Shown: positions 30,625 through 43,218 of the stretch, piece by piece
Layout of the letters: each line of letters starts with the position of its first letter
Numbering within the stretch: position 1 is the stretch's first letter
Assembly (NCBI RefSeq): GCF_000005505.3
Contig: NC_016132.3
Coordinates: 58,418,914 to 58,482,913, forward strand
DNA from: Brachypodium distachyon
Lineage: Eukaryota; Streptophyta; Magnoliopsida; Poales; Poaceae
DNA: 64,000 nucleotides
Direction of reading: 5' to 3'
The notes under the pieces: model-generated
Told to the model about the DNA's origin: nothing
The model's input: only the letters and a program-made list of their open reading frames with translations
Databases searched by the model: none
Translations under genes and position numbers: made by a program

Positions 30625-33600
30625 TGTTTCTAATTGTTGTGTGCTTGGCGATTGATATACCATCTCTCTTACTGAACATTATGTTTCATGCTATCACTAG
30701 TACAGCTTTTTTTCCACATCATATATTCTCATCCTCAGATGTCATGGAAATGCTTTAAATAGCCGAACATAATTTGACCTGTAAAAACCAATGCTTGCGT
30801 TGTGTTTACAATATTCAGAAAAAATAGCCAGCTTCCTAAAATTATGAAAACATTTTGCAGATGTCAGAGCAATTCAACCAGGAGTTATCCTTGTCCGGAA
30901 AAATCCCATCTGGCTTGTTCAATAATATGTTTGAATTTACTGGCTGCTGGCAGAAAGATGCTGCTAGTACGAAGTCACTTGCTTTTGATGGCTGGTGTAT
31001 CACACTGTATACTGTTGCACTCTCAAAGGCACAGATTGTACTCCGAGATCATGTTAAGCAAGCTGTTCCATCAACCTGGGAACCAGCTGCTTTGGCAAGG
31101 TTAGATGCTTATTTTAGTCCAATCATACCTTAAAGGCGGATGAAATAAGATAAGCCTCGTATTTTACTCCTTCAATAAAGTCCAAATGGTCTAGTTTCTA
31201 CTACCTCCCTTTCTCTGAACTGTTTTATTTCTTAATCATACAATCATGGTTGATGGATGGATAAATCAGTTTGCTTTTTACCATTGGATGAAGACTTATA
31301 CCCTGAAAAGACGTGTGATTCATTTTTATCCCAAGTTTTTTTTTCATAAATCTGAACTTCAACTTTAATTGCTTTGCCCTGCAGGTTCATTAAAAAATTT
31401 GGGACTCATATAGTTGTTGGTGTAAAAATGGGAGGGAAGGATGTGATTTATTTGAAACAACAGCATTCGTCAAGCTTGCAAGCTGTTGATGTTCAAAAAC
31501 GATTGAAGGAGATGTCTGATAGGAGATTTCTTGATGCAAATGGGCAATCTGACATTAGTTTCAGGGATGCATATGGGAAGGATAAGGTGTTTCACCGGCC
31601 TCTAAATTTTCTTTGCCTTTCACTTCCCCTTGAATATTTCTATTCCACACTAAATCTTAACTGGTATCTAGTATTACCATAGCTTGCTACTTGTGCAATA
31701 AACTATGTTTCACATCTGTAGTTTGGCAGTACTCAGTACTCACAGGACTGCAGCTTTTGATCAGTGCAAATAGATTGCAGACCAGCTCTAACTTCTTTAA
31801 TTTGAATTTGTGGAACTGACATACACACATGTGGTCTGTGAATCTGCCAATAGCCATACACAGTAGACACATATGGAAAAGGATGACATATGTGCCAATT
31901 GCCTTGCTCTTGATCTGTTATTCCAAGAGGCGATGCTATTTGTGTGTAGGTTGTTCACTTGAATTCTAACATCATGTCATAACGTTTTATTATGTGAGTC
32001 ATATATGTTGGTACAGACTACAAAGGGTCCTTGTGCGTTTTCTTAGCTCAGAGATTTATGTTTGCCATGCCTGCAGAGTGACAGAAGAGAACACCGACTG
32101 AGATTTGTGGAGTCCAGTCCACTGAACTCTTACACTACAACAGAGGTATAGGTCTTTGTGTTGATACCATCTGTTCATGTGAAGTCTTATTTATATTTAC
32201 TGATTGTCTGATTGTGATATATCAGGATTTGGTGATGATGCCTAAACGAAGAGGTGGAAGGGATAAAGATATTATGTCTCATATCGAGTGGCTGAATACT
32301 GTTCAAGCAGAGCCTGATGTTATCTCAATGTCCTTTATACCTATTACATCACTGTTGAATGGAGTTCCTGGTAGTGGATTTCTGAATCACGCAATTAATC
32401 TGTACCTTCGTTGTAAGTGCGATTTCTCACCCTTTCAAGCTGCTGAATCATTTATGTCATCTCTCCATTCTTAACCTATAATCATGAAATGTTCGAGGTT
32501 GAAACCACATAATTATTTATAACATTAAGAAAAATCTGATCTTCAACCTTTTTCGCCATACAGCTTCCTTGTTGTCAGTTTATAGTTCATGATAGTGTGT
32601 ATGAAAGAACTAAATTCTCCATCTATGTATATTGTAGGCTATTTTAGAACATGCAAATCACTGCATGTATAGGGTTTAAGTTTTGTATCTATAGGCTATT
32701 CAGGGCTTCGGAACCTGCACCCTTGGCCATCCTAATGGTCGAGCAGGAATGAGAGCTGACTTATTTTTTCACAAACTAAGTCCCTATTGCTCAGTGATTC
32801 TATGAAAGGTGTTCTTGGTGAATATTTGATAAGAAATTTACCTTTCTAACTTTATTCATTGACTTCACTGAGTTCACTCCATATATTTTCATCTGTTGCT
32901 GAAGTACTACTCTCTTTAGCACAACATCACATCATCAGCTTGCAACTGTGAGGCTCTATGCTCTTTGTTAGTTTCATCTTCAATATAAATTTGTGTTTCA
33001 TTATAAAGTCTTAATGTCATCAAATTCTTAGTAATGAACTGCAAACGAAGTAAAATAAATGTTGCCTGTTTCAGGGAAAATTCTTTACGGGTACAGGTCA
33101 CCATTATATCATTAGTACATAAACAAACAAGCAAGCTAGAAAAAAACAGCATTTTCTACAGCCAACAGTGGAATGAATAATGTGATAAGTGATAATTAGG
33201 TGATATATTTGAATTTCATGCAGATAAGCCCCCCATCGAGGAATTACACCAGTTTTTGGAGTTCCAGCTACCAAGGCAATGGGCACCAGTTTATAGTGAC
33301 CTCCCTCTGGGTCCTCAGAGCAAAAGGCGAAGCAGTGCATCTTTACCAGTAAATTTTATTGGTCCGAAGCTTTATGTTTGTACCAACATGGTATGCACAC
33401 TTTTTCTGTTGCCGTATTTGAAATAGTTTCTGTTTATAATTTTCTTGGTTTTATCCTTTATTACTCTGTATGATGATCTCCTAAATGTGTCATGGAAAGT
33501 AGCCATAGGTTAGGTGTTGTAGATAAAAATTTTCCTATGTATTTGTCCATTCAGATTCTTCTGTGCAGAGAGTCTATAGTGCTTTTCTTTCCACAAAGAA

Positions 33601-34965
33601 ATCGATCTTAGCATAGATAGTTGATCTGCCCGATCTCTGGCTGATGTTCTTATATGTTATACAACTCACAACTGAACTACGAACGTCTGGGCAGATAACT
33701 CTCTTCCAACTATACACGATAGCGAGATCTAGATAGAGGAGGGATTGGATAATGCATTGGGTATATGCTGTGGTAAGTATCTATAACAATAAATGTATAA
33801 AAAGTTAAGTGGGGAAATTTCAGTGTGCAATTGTCGAGTCAGCCTAGTACCCTTGTACCCCAACACTGGTTGCATTATCAAAACTGGAAGCGCCATTCTA
33901 TTCTGTTTGGCAATAATCATATTCCTAATATTACCTAGGAATGGCAAGACATGGTAGTGCTAGTTGTGTTTGGTAATGACAAAAATGGCGGTAGCATTAT
34001 TAGACTATGGCATGCTTACTGTTTAGTTTCTGTCAGATTAATAATTTTAAAATTTTCAAATTTCTACCTAAACTTATTGTTGATACAAGTTGCCAATCAA
34101 CACTACTTAAAGGATATACTCTGGTGAGCTTAAAAGTTTGAACGGTAAGTTGCCTCTTATTGATGCAAGCTTATTATTTTATCAGTTTCCACTCCGATAT
34201 GGGTCTCGTTTTATTATTTTTATGGAACTTTCGTCCATCTTTTGAGCAGATTTTAAAATTTTGGTGCAGGTTGATGTGGGCAAAAGACCTATCACGGGGC
34301 TCCGGTTGTTTCTAGAAGGAAAGAAGAGCAACAAATTAGCAATACATCTCCAGCATCTCTGCTCTCTTCCTCAGATCATTCAGCTTGAAGATGACCCTTA
34401 CAATCACCAAAGTCCAGAAGCATATGACCGCAAATACTTGGAACCAATTGGTTCCTGGAAGCGCTTCTCCCATGTCTGCACAGCACCAGTGGAATCAGAA
34501 GATTCTTCCATTGTCACAGGAGCACAGTTAGAAGTGATCAACCAAGGCTTCAAGAAAATACTGTTCCTTCGACTGCATTTCTCAAAAGTCTTGAACGCCT
34601 CAACGGTCAGGCAACCTGAGTGGGAGGGATCTCCAAACCTGATCCAGAAATCAGGCCTCATCTCAACGCTCATCAGCACACACTTCTCCACAGCAGCTCA
34701 GAAACCGATGCCGCGCCCCACGGACGTGAACATCAACTCGGCGGTGTACCCTGGCGGGCCGCCTGCTCCAGTGCAGGCTCCGAAGCTGCTCAAGTTTGTG
34801 GACATGACGGAGATGATGCGCGGGCCACAGGACTTTCCGGGCTACTGGGTGGTGTCGGGCGCGAAGCTCAATCTCGAGAGGGGCAAGATATCTCTGCGGG
34901 TGCGCTACTCGCTCCTGACCGCTATGCTGCCTGACGACGAGTATGCGCTCGACGAAGAACTTTAG
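29714..34965 (+). CDS. MACPF-domain protein (CAD1/NSL1 family)
   Basis: Seven exons: 29714-29980, 30861-31099, 31385-31586, 32077-32145, 32226-32412, 33224-33390 and 34270-34965. All phases agree, giving about 608 residues, the usual length for plant MACPF proteins. N-terminal landmarks are LGYDVVSDLRLKFCK and RSIKCDKGERMRFRSDVLSF. The MACPF core includes KFGTHIVVGVKMGGKDVIYL (the family's GTH motif) and later PPIEELHQFLEFQLPRQWAP, and the C-terminal domain has LCSLPQIIQLEDDP and FPGYWVVSGAKLNLERGKIS. Arabidopsis relatives CAD1 and NSL1 restrain salicylic-acid-dependent cell death; others of the four-member family are less known. No signal peptide is seen, as is usual. Intron 1 contains an (AT)n microsatellite. 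The 3' flank contains the start of the 35-kb duplicated block. Confidence 0.93.
30575..30622. repeat. (AT)24 microsatellite in MACPF intron 1
   Basis: Uninterrupted AT dinucleotide run. Confidence 0.95.
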
Positions 34966-35224
34966 AAACCCCGGAATCAAGCGAGAACTGAAGCAAAAGG
35001 TCATCATCCCCTTATTTTTACGTGCAGCTAACCGTGAGGACACAGATGGATGAAAAGATTTAGAAAGCTTCATGGCATCTGTGCACTCGTTGTTAGCTTG
35101 TGTTGTATACACATTTGTGGCTTATCTGTTTATTAAAGAATCCAGGCATGGATGCAAGGAATGAGTGCTACTCAATCCTGAGTAGAATGAGAAGAGGAGA
35201 AAATTGTTGTTGTGGTGGCGTGTG

Positions 35225-35362
35225 GACTTGCGTTGACTAGGGTTAATTAGATGATAGATCAAATTATTTGTATATACACAAATGGAACAAGAGAACTGTT
35301 TTTGGCTGTGTGGTACGCGCGTTCGGGGCTAACATATCTCGACGTATTGCTGGTTTACATTT
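35225..35362 (-). repeat. Inverted copy of element A's flanks: paralogous empty site
   Basis: Read on the minus strand, this equals 12150-12270 followed at once by 13277-13315. Shared words are CCACACAGCCAAAAACAGTT, TTTGTGTATATACAAATAAT and TAATTAACCCTAGTCAACGC. The 1006 bp of element A and one copy of its target duplication are absent. Confidence 0.88.
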
Positions 35363-35575
35363 CATAGAAAAGCAGTTTTTGAGGCAGTCTTTTCACAAGG
35401 CAACATTTCTGCAAAATTTCTTCGCAGAACCACAGGTGTCGGGCGCTTCGTCTTTTCTGTCGAACCCTTTGCATTTTTCTTTTTATTTCCTCACTCATCC
35501 CCTCGTCTTCTTCGTGAAAGCACGTAAGATGGAACTAAGTAGACGGACCACGTTGTGAGGTCCCGGCCGGAGAGA

Positions 35576-35692
35576 TCAAGTAAGGGGGCTACATTGCAAC
35601 AAGCTGTCTACGATCCTCGTTCCCTCTGGGTTCCCGGCGTCCCAGTCACCCACGAGGAAGAAAAAGAGCCCAGGGTTCTCCACGTCGGCCAT
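35576..35692 (-). pseudogene. Internally deleted MADV-family copy, 38 aa
   Basis: The minus-strand frame begins MADVENPG and jumps to LFFFLVGDWDAGNPEGTRIV, ending DSLLQCSPLT. Compared with MADV gene b (14088-14381), about 180 bases coding for the acidic region and both membrane spans are missing, while start and C-terminus are kept. Upstream (about 35800) the AATCCGATCGGGACTAG word matches the MADV b promoter. The frame remains open by chance or selection; it is most likely a deletion relic. Confidence 0.8.
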
Positions 35693-35773
35693 GATCGGAT
35701 TTGGGTGCGATTTGTAGATTGTTTTTTTTCCTGAGAAATATTTGTACATTGTTTGAGAGAGTAATTTGTACAT

Positions 35774-36611
35774 TGTTTTGTACTTTTGTTGAAGCTCTAG
35801 TCCCGATCGGATTTGGGAGCATACCGGTTTGGAGTCAAATTCGGTGGGCTAGCTAGCGAACAATCAAGTCTTTCAATTCATTGAGGCCCGGCCAGACCAT
35901 GCAATGGGGTATTTTTGGAAGCCCAAATAGCAATGTTGTTGCATTGTGCAAGGACGGCAACCCCCGAAAACAAATTACGCCTCCACCATCATCAATGGCA
36001 TGCCCTGCTTGGCATCTCTGGAGTAACACTAGCTAGTGAGTAGCTGCATTGTTAAAAAAATTCCACCATCATCATGCAAATTAGTCAATTGTGTTACGGC
36101 GAATGCACACTTACATGGGATGGTTCAAGGTTGAAAACATTCCTTCTCGTGCCTAGTACCGCGAAAGCAAAGCAAAGCAGAAAGAGCACGGGCTCGACAC
36201 GCACGCTGGTCGCTGGTGCTGCACAGTATCCAAAGATTCCAAATGCCTCGGAACCCCCACCCTCAACTCACTCACTCACTCACTCCCAGAGAGAAAGAAA
36301 GGTAGAGCTTTCGGTTCTACTGTCGCTGGCTCTAGTCCGGTGTCCTTTTTCTCTGCACGCTGCTTGCTCGTATAGCCAAAGCACGCAGCAGCTGCCCTTC
36401 ATCTCAATCATCATAAATCATCACTCACTCCTCAGTGCCCAGCCGCACATTAAAGCTCACACCACCAACCTCCGCAGAGCCCAGAGAGCAGAGCAACAGC
36501 TGCTAGCTAGCTCCCGTTTGAGCCTCTCTATCAGGCCGGTTGAAGAGCGGCCGGCATCTAGAGCTACCGGTTGCTGTCCATTGGGGACTTGAATTGCAGC
36601 TGCTACTGAAG
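35774..36611 (+). promoter_or_regulatory. Upstream region and 5' UTR of GPI-anchored protein gene
   Basis: The last 350 bases are CT/CA-rich, including an (ACTC)n run near 36260, typical of a grass 5' UTR. No other gene is recognised. Confidence 0.4.
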
Positions 36612-37374
36612 ATGGAGCGGCGCAATGGCGGCGCACGCGCCCTCGCCGCCGCCGCCGTGTGGCTTCTCTGCTCTGTCGTCGTCGTCGCCGGCGTCTCGGC
36701 CGAGCATTCCACGGTAACCAACTAACTCGCTCTTCGTCTTCCTCCTTTTCTCTTCTCGCCATGGCTGCTAGCTACTAGCTAGTGAAGCAAAGTTGAGTAC
36801 CCATATCTTTACTGAACTGAACTGTCTTGGCTTTACTGAACTTTTTCATCCTGCAGCAGCAGTGGCGGTCGGAGCCTGCGGATCCCGGGCGCCGAGGTTC
36901 GTCTCCGGCTCCGGCGCCGTCGTCGTCGTCGCCGGCGCCCGCTCCTGCGCCGACCGCCGGGGCCGACGATCTGCCGGCGCCGGTGTATTCTCCTGCTCCG
37001 GTAACCACGACGCCGCACTTCGGGTTCCCCTTGCAGCCGACGGTGGGAGTCACCGCGGCGCCTCCGGTCGCGGGAGCCCCGGGCGGCGGCGGCGAGGGTT
37101 ACCCGTTCATCGGGAGCAACCCGACGGTGCCTCTGCCGACGGGAGTCACCGACACCGCCTCCGTGCTGCCGCTCCCCGACACCACACAAACCCACGACAA
37201 GGTCAAAATGCAACCCTTTTGGTGATAGCACCAGTGATAGTGACATGACCTTGTCCTGAGCTGCCTTTTTGCCTTTGCTTTCTGCAGGTGGTGGGCCGTG
37301 CTTCACTCCTCCGAGCTGCTCCGGCCGCCATGATTGGGCTCCTGCTCGCCTTCTCCGTGCTGCTCTTCAACTAA
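36612..37374 (+). CDS. Proline-rich, probably GPI-anchored wall protein (AGP-like)
   Basis: Three phase-0 exons, 36612-36713, 36857-37201 and 37288-37374, encode 177 residues. Exon 1 is a signal peptide (ALAAAAVWLLCSVVVVAGVS, then AEHST). Exon 2 is rich in Pro, Ala, Ser and Thr with AP/SP/TP dipeptides (SPAPAPSSSSPAPAPAPTAG, PAPVYSPAPVTTT) and a Gly-rich PFIGSNPTVPLP segment. Exon 3 ends in a hydrophobic tail (MIGLLLAFSVLLFN) preceded by small residues, as in GPI-attachment signals. These features suit an arabinogalactan-like, hydroxyproline-glycosylated plasma-membrane/wall protein. I do not assign a named subfamily. The exon 2 acceptor could be three bases later (CAGCAG), which would drop one Gln. 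Confidence 0.82.
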
Positions 37375-38152
37375 TTGTCCTTTTATCTTTATCCTCTTTA
37401 GACTTTTTCTTTTGCGTATATTATCCTCTTTAGACTGATGTAGTGATGTGAGCTAGTAATTGTCATTTTGGTCTTTCTTTCTGTCATTTTGATCTTGTGT
37501 TTACATGGACGAGCAGATTTTGCACGCCTGTAAAATATTCTGTGGATCATGTCTCGTTCTCGCATTCTCCACCAGCTGCGTGCTGAAAGATTTTGTGATT
37601 ATTCAGTCCGAGATCCGAACTGCACTCTCATTGCCGTCTGTCATCATTTGCAAGCATGTCGCATCAGTTATGTTTTATGCTTGGCACGACTGCTACAATT
37701 GTGCTTCCAGTTTTCTCAATCACTGGACAGGATAAATCATCTGTAAACTTGCCAGTTTTGATTTCATGTCCTGTGTGGCTATGTCAAATATTGGATCAGC
37801 CAACGAGCAACCAGTTTCTTTGGGAATACAGTGAGTAGTGCAAGTGCAGCAACCACTTTCTAGGAGATAGCTGTAAGTTAGCAGTAACAGATGTCATCAG
37901 CACCAGGCCGTAGCTCCAACACAACACAGTAGCAAATTAACACAAGTCCAGTCACACACAATGACAGAACCTGACCACACACTTATGTTAGTGTTACTTA
38001 CAGAGAATCACACACGTGTTACCGTTGTTTTTATGATATATAGCTCTCGTCTAAGGATTAGAGAAAGAGAAAATGGAAGACACCACGCTGGCACTATGCA
38101 CTGAGAGCTTAATACCGCCGCAGCGTCGCCTTAGGCAGGAAGCTGCGGTTTA
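37375..38152. other. 3' flanks of convergent genes
   Basis: 3' UTR of the GPI-anchored protein gene from the left and of YKT6 from the right. I see no other gene. Confidence 0.5.
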
Positions 38153-40345
38153 TTACAGGATTGTACAGCAAGAGTTGGTTCTCTTGGCCTGCTTGTAGAA
38201 CATCTGCAGATGAACGGCAGAAAATTCCATCTCAGTATAAATACATAATGAACGGGACCGATCGATTGACCTGTTTCTCTATTTAAACAATGATGAAAAT
38301 TATCAAGTGTTACAAGGGGTGATAAATGTATTTTTGTTTTCCATTTAAACCAGGACCAGTATGCACATCATGGATTTGTCAACTCGTATACCGCAATAAC
38401 CCAGCGAGAACTGTAGTACCTGTGAAGCAGCGCTCAGATCTGAACTCTTCTCCACTAGCTTATCCAATTTCTCGCCTCTTTGCAGCACACTATCAATGGT
38501 TTTGTGCTGCAAATGATCCAATTTATGGGTAAACAAATGAATAATTTTGCAGAAAAATAACAGAACCATCTTACAATAGCCATTCATGGGCATATTCATC
38601 TAGCTTTGTACCTACATAAATAGCAAGCATCCAAACACACAGACATTTTTTTACAAGAAAAAACGGAGTATGCCTGGCACAGATAATTGAGTCATTATTC
38701 ACAGCTGTCCATCCAAAGTGCGGACACAATAAAAATGAATTCCTGGTTCAATCATGTAGAGTTTGTTTAAGTGAGCAGACACAATAAATTCATATATGTT
38801 CAACCTTGCATAGGTGCGCATTGCAAGAATAGCTAGTAAATCTATGGGGATAGCATTTGAGATGGCAAAAGTTAATTCAAATAGCAGGACAGAAGGGATA
38901 CAGGGCATCAAAATATCTCTCATGATATAGTTCTCTAACCTACACCCAACAGTTATGGACTTGTGTACATCTGTTCATGTTAATGGAATATCCAGTTAAA
39001 ATAGGCCCAGCTTATTCATTATGTACAACATATATATAGAACAGCTATGCACATTGGATTTTGTGCAGTTTACTCATTGCTCAATAGGACTGCATATTTT
39101 TTACTTACAAAAACTTGGCCAAATAAATAAAATAACTTGGGTGAGCTGGGCAATAACTTGAAAAACATATTAGTCCACATGTATAGCATTACTTACAAGA
39201 ATGATCTTGGTTTCATCCAAGTCTCTCTGAATTTTCAGCAATTTGTCCGCCTCTGCAGGATCCTGCAATAAAAATAATTGGAAGGCAAACAAATCAATAA
39301 TTGACAAAATAAGCATAATTTAGCCAGTGAAACCATGCTTGAGGTATGTATTTCAGAACTGTACAAACACTCCTGAAAACTAGAGGCGCGTCAACTATTT
39401 TCTCGCAGAGAAGGATCTTTCTCAAATCATTTCCAAGGACAAGCTGCCAATGGATGACTACCCGCAGAAAAGACTGTCAGCCGGCCGCAATGTGGGTTTG
39501 TTTCTTCCAGAGCTACTTACTCAAGCAGAGATGGAAAACATTAGAGATGGTTTATGGTTAACAAACAAACCTGGTATTTTGTTAACGCGTCATTCAAATA
39601 TTGCCATTGCTGGGTGGCGTTGTCGTTTGCTGTCCTCCATGACTCCCCAAAATTCTTCACGTACTCCTCCAGAATCTGCGAAAAACTCAAAACGGACAAC
39701 TGCCGTGAAACAAACGGGAATTTCTAATTCACTATTACAAGAACCTAGCCTCAAACAGTAATCCACTGGAGAGTGTTGAAATCGTGGCAGAAACGATAAA
39801 GCCATGAACGACATACAGTGTGGGAAACTAAAGATTTGCTGATCATCGGGCACACGAACGCATCCTGAGTCGAGGTTCCATATCAGAAGAGCGGGTGACA
39901 GAGAGGTTGGTAGTACCTGGTTGAGGAGAGAGAAGGCGCTGAGGCGGGGGTAGTGGTCGTCGGTGAAGGCGACGGCGCAGAGGCCGTTCTGGTTGTAGCA
40001 ATGCACCATGTACTCTGCAGTCGGGGGGTCGGAGGAGTCAGAGAGGCGCAAAGGTCATGAGATCAAAATTGCGCAAAGCCTGGAGCGACAGGGGGAGGGA
40101 AGGAAAGACGTGCCTTCGTGCTGGACGGACTGGCGGCTGCGGGCGGGGGTGCGGAGCGCGACGGTGCGTGCGACGAAGACGATGAACTCGCGCGCCGCGG
40201 GCCGCTGGAAGAAGCCGAACTGGGTCACGTCCGACGCGTTCGCCAGCACCGCCGCCTGCTGCTCCCCGCCGCCGCCCCCCGTCGCCGACGAGGAGGAGGA
40301 GGAGTCGCCGGGCGACCTGAGCACCAGCAGCGCCGTGATCTTCAT
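38153..40345 (-). CDS. YKT6: R-SNARE YKT6
   Basis: Six minus-strand exons, 40114-40345, 39917-40014, 39571-39675, 39197-39262, 38420-38506 and 38153-38203, give 212 residues. It starts MKITALLVL and has a longin domain ([34 protein letters not shown]). A SNARE helix follows ([20 protein letters not shown], with the central Arg layer, then [16 protein letters not shown]) and the C-terminus is NSCCTIL, the paired Cys for palmitoyl and prenyl anchors. YKT6 acts in ER-Golgi, vacuolar and autophagic fusion. The protein is slightly longer than usual because of a Ser/Gly-rich insert ([18 protein letters not shown]) after residue 10. Intron 1 starts with GC, not GT (GAAG|GCACGT), and the other introns are GT-AG. 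Phases agree at every join. Confidence 0.96.
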
Positions 40346-43182
40346 CGCGGGGCGAGGAATCGGATGCGATGCGACGGCGTGTGGCTGGCGGCGATCAGGA
40401 GAGAGTTCGGGTTCGGTGCGTGCCGCGCCGGCGAATTCGATGCGATGCGATTTGGGGGAGTAGAATCGTGGGCGTGTGCCGTCTCTAGAGTTTTCTTTTC
40501 TCTTTGGGAACGGGAACGGGAATTTGGATTTTTCTGAATTTTTAAGATATATAACGGGACTTTTTGGGCTCACAAGGCTAAACGGGCCGGTGCCGTGCCT
40601 GGGCCTAGGTTCGGCCGGAGCGGGCCGGCACAGCACGGATCACTCATAAACATACTCAACGAGTCTGGGCCGGGCTAAGCCCGTTTAGCTGAGAGCCGGG
40701 ATGGGCATTCCAGACAGACAGATGGACCAAGAGCTCTGCGTTGAACAGCCAGCCCCATCTAGGATTCTAGGGTTGTCTCCAAAAAAGAAAAATCTAGGAT
40801 TCTAGGAGAGTCAGAGCCCGCTAAAAAAAAATCAAATCTAGGAGAGTCAGATGAGTCACACTTTCCCAAAAATAAAATAAAGTCTAGGAGAGTCACACGC
40901 GGGTCTGGACGTTTTCTCCGTTGGGAAGTTTGCAGCGGTCCAGGTACGGTTCGGTCAAAAGCCACAAAATAAAGCTAAGCTGGCTGCTGTAAAAAAGGAA
41001 ATTAGCTAAGCTAAGCTAGAGAACAAGTCAAGTCACGTGTTGACATACATCCATCCTCCTAACTAATGCTGTAGCCATGCTTGTCGTTCATCTCTGTAAT
41101 TCGTCTTAACATGGTAACACTTTTACTACGGACACCACTACCGTGTGACGCCACGCGTTAAGACGGAGTTGACGATTTGGCACATATTAAGTGCCATAAT
41201 ATTATATGTATTTAGACGTATTTTAGTATATAGATACATTCATATTTGTACAAATTTGAGTCACTTAATATGTGATTGAGGAAATATATGTTGAGATGTT
41301 ATCATGCAGGATTTCACCTTTTAGTGTTGATCTTAGATGATCTTACAAAGTCCATGGATCATCAAACAATATGTCACAACGTTGTAGGGTCAACCATGCT
41401 CAAGATAAAAAAAATTGACGTTTATCTTTGTTGTTGGATAAGTGTAGTTGGTTTATTTACTAAGTGATCTATTCGTAGAAGTTGATAAAATTAGCATGGT
41501 AGTACCACTGTGAAGAAAAACCAAATGTTCGAAACTACCGCTCAAATAACCATCCTTTTTCAAAATGCAAATCGACGACTAGTCATTCTTAAGGATTAGT
41601 ACATTATAAAAAAATGATTAGATTATAAACAAACCTTTTTATTGTGAAGACCATAACACGTTTTTTTTGACAGCCGACCATTACACAGTTAAAAGAAGGC
41701 GAATAAATGGTGCAATTTCTTTTATGTTGACTAAATTGGGCAAGATAAAATGGCGACAGAAGGAAAAGGAGAGAGAGGGGCTGCAGCAGAGTAGGCAGAG
41801 CAAGGCAACGCAAGAAGCAAAGCTGCCCTCTTTTTCCTCGTGCAGGCAAGACGACCAGGCAGAGAAGAAGAAGCCCGCAGCGAGCAGCAGCAGCTCAGCG
41901 CTCTCTCTCTCCTCTCGTCTCCGCCGCTCCCTCCGGTCTCATCTCCCTCCTCCGCCCACTCCGCCTCCTCCTCGAGAAGCAAGGCCGGGACTCCCCGCCC
42001 GGCGTGCGGCCGCCGGCGGCCTGGCTGCGCCGCCCTCCCCAGTTCGGCCGGATCTTGGAGGAGGAGGAGGGCCGGCGAAGTATCTAGGGTTTCAGACGAT
42101 CTCGGCCCGCTCCTCGGTTCCTGTCCCCCCTCAGGTACCGCAAAATCTGCGTTCTTTTTTTTCCTGCCGTGTTTGGGGCCGAAGTGGCCGGTAGAGAGGA
42201 GGAGGCTCATGTCGCCTGTGGTTGCTTGCGGCGTGGATGGAGACTAGTGGTTTCCTTTGTGGAGTGCGTGCTGGGGAGGCTTAGCTCGTAGCGGCGGCGC
42301 CGATTAGGTTGGTGGGGGAATTTTGCGGTTCAAGAGATGTTCTGTGGTTGCGTTGTTGGGGTGAGAAGAGAGAGGGGAGGCTGGCTGCTGTCCCACTTGC
42401 AGTGAAGAGCTACTCACCACGAGTGTATGGGGATTGGGGAATGCTTTGGGCTACTCACGGCGAATTGTAGATGCAAGTTCTGTACTATACACAGTGTGGT
42501 CACGGGCTAAGTGCAGGTTGATTAATGCATTACTATTGCTACCTTGATCTATTGGGTGGAGACTAGTGGTTTTTATCTAGGCTGAAGTTGCAAAGCGATT
42601 CTATGCTTCGATTTCGATGTAGTCATTCCATGCATTTCGATTTATCTAGGCTGAGACTAGTGGTTTTATTTATATAGTCATTCAATTTCGATATGGGCAT
42701 TGTATATTGTGGATGAGAAAAGAGTATACAAGTTTAGGAAACATAGAAACCTGAAACTCAATTACGCCGCTTCATAGGACCAGACATGTGAGATCACTGA
42801 CAAGTGTGATACTGATACAGTGCACAATATTATAATTTTCGGTTCTTTGCTATACCGAACCTGTTTTACTCAAAGTCCTGCTCTCATCTCATGGCCATGG
42901 GACAGTACATTGAGCTTCTCAATCATGTTTTCTTGTTAATGTTAAACATAACTTGTGTGCTGTTATTTTGTTCCCCACAAACCTGCCCTTTGACCATATC
43001 AGTGAAAGTTTCCACTTCTCTTCCTGTAATTTTTATATTTACTTTAGCATACCAATTCGATGTTACACAGTGATTTTCTCAACTCGTCGTTGTTAAATAT
43101 ATGTATGTGCAGGTCGTTCGATATTTGACAATCGTATTAGTCCTCTGTGATAGCAGTCCATATGTATCGGTGCTGTTTTTAG
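40346..43182 (+). promoter_or_regulatory. YKT6 / RCC1-FYVE intergenic region with 5' UTR exon
   Basis: The divergent promoters lie here. A CT-rich leader (about 41870-42134) ends TCAG|GTACCG, a probable 5' UTR exon and donor for the RCC1-FYVE gene; the acceptor is TTTTTAG at 43182. A weak MITE-like palindrome lies at about 41178-41287. I searched 42135-43182 for a PH-domain exon and saw none. Confidence 0.5.
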
Positions 43183-43218
43183 AACTCCATAGTATCTTGG
43201 GGATCAGATGCGACAGAT

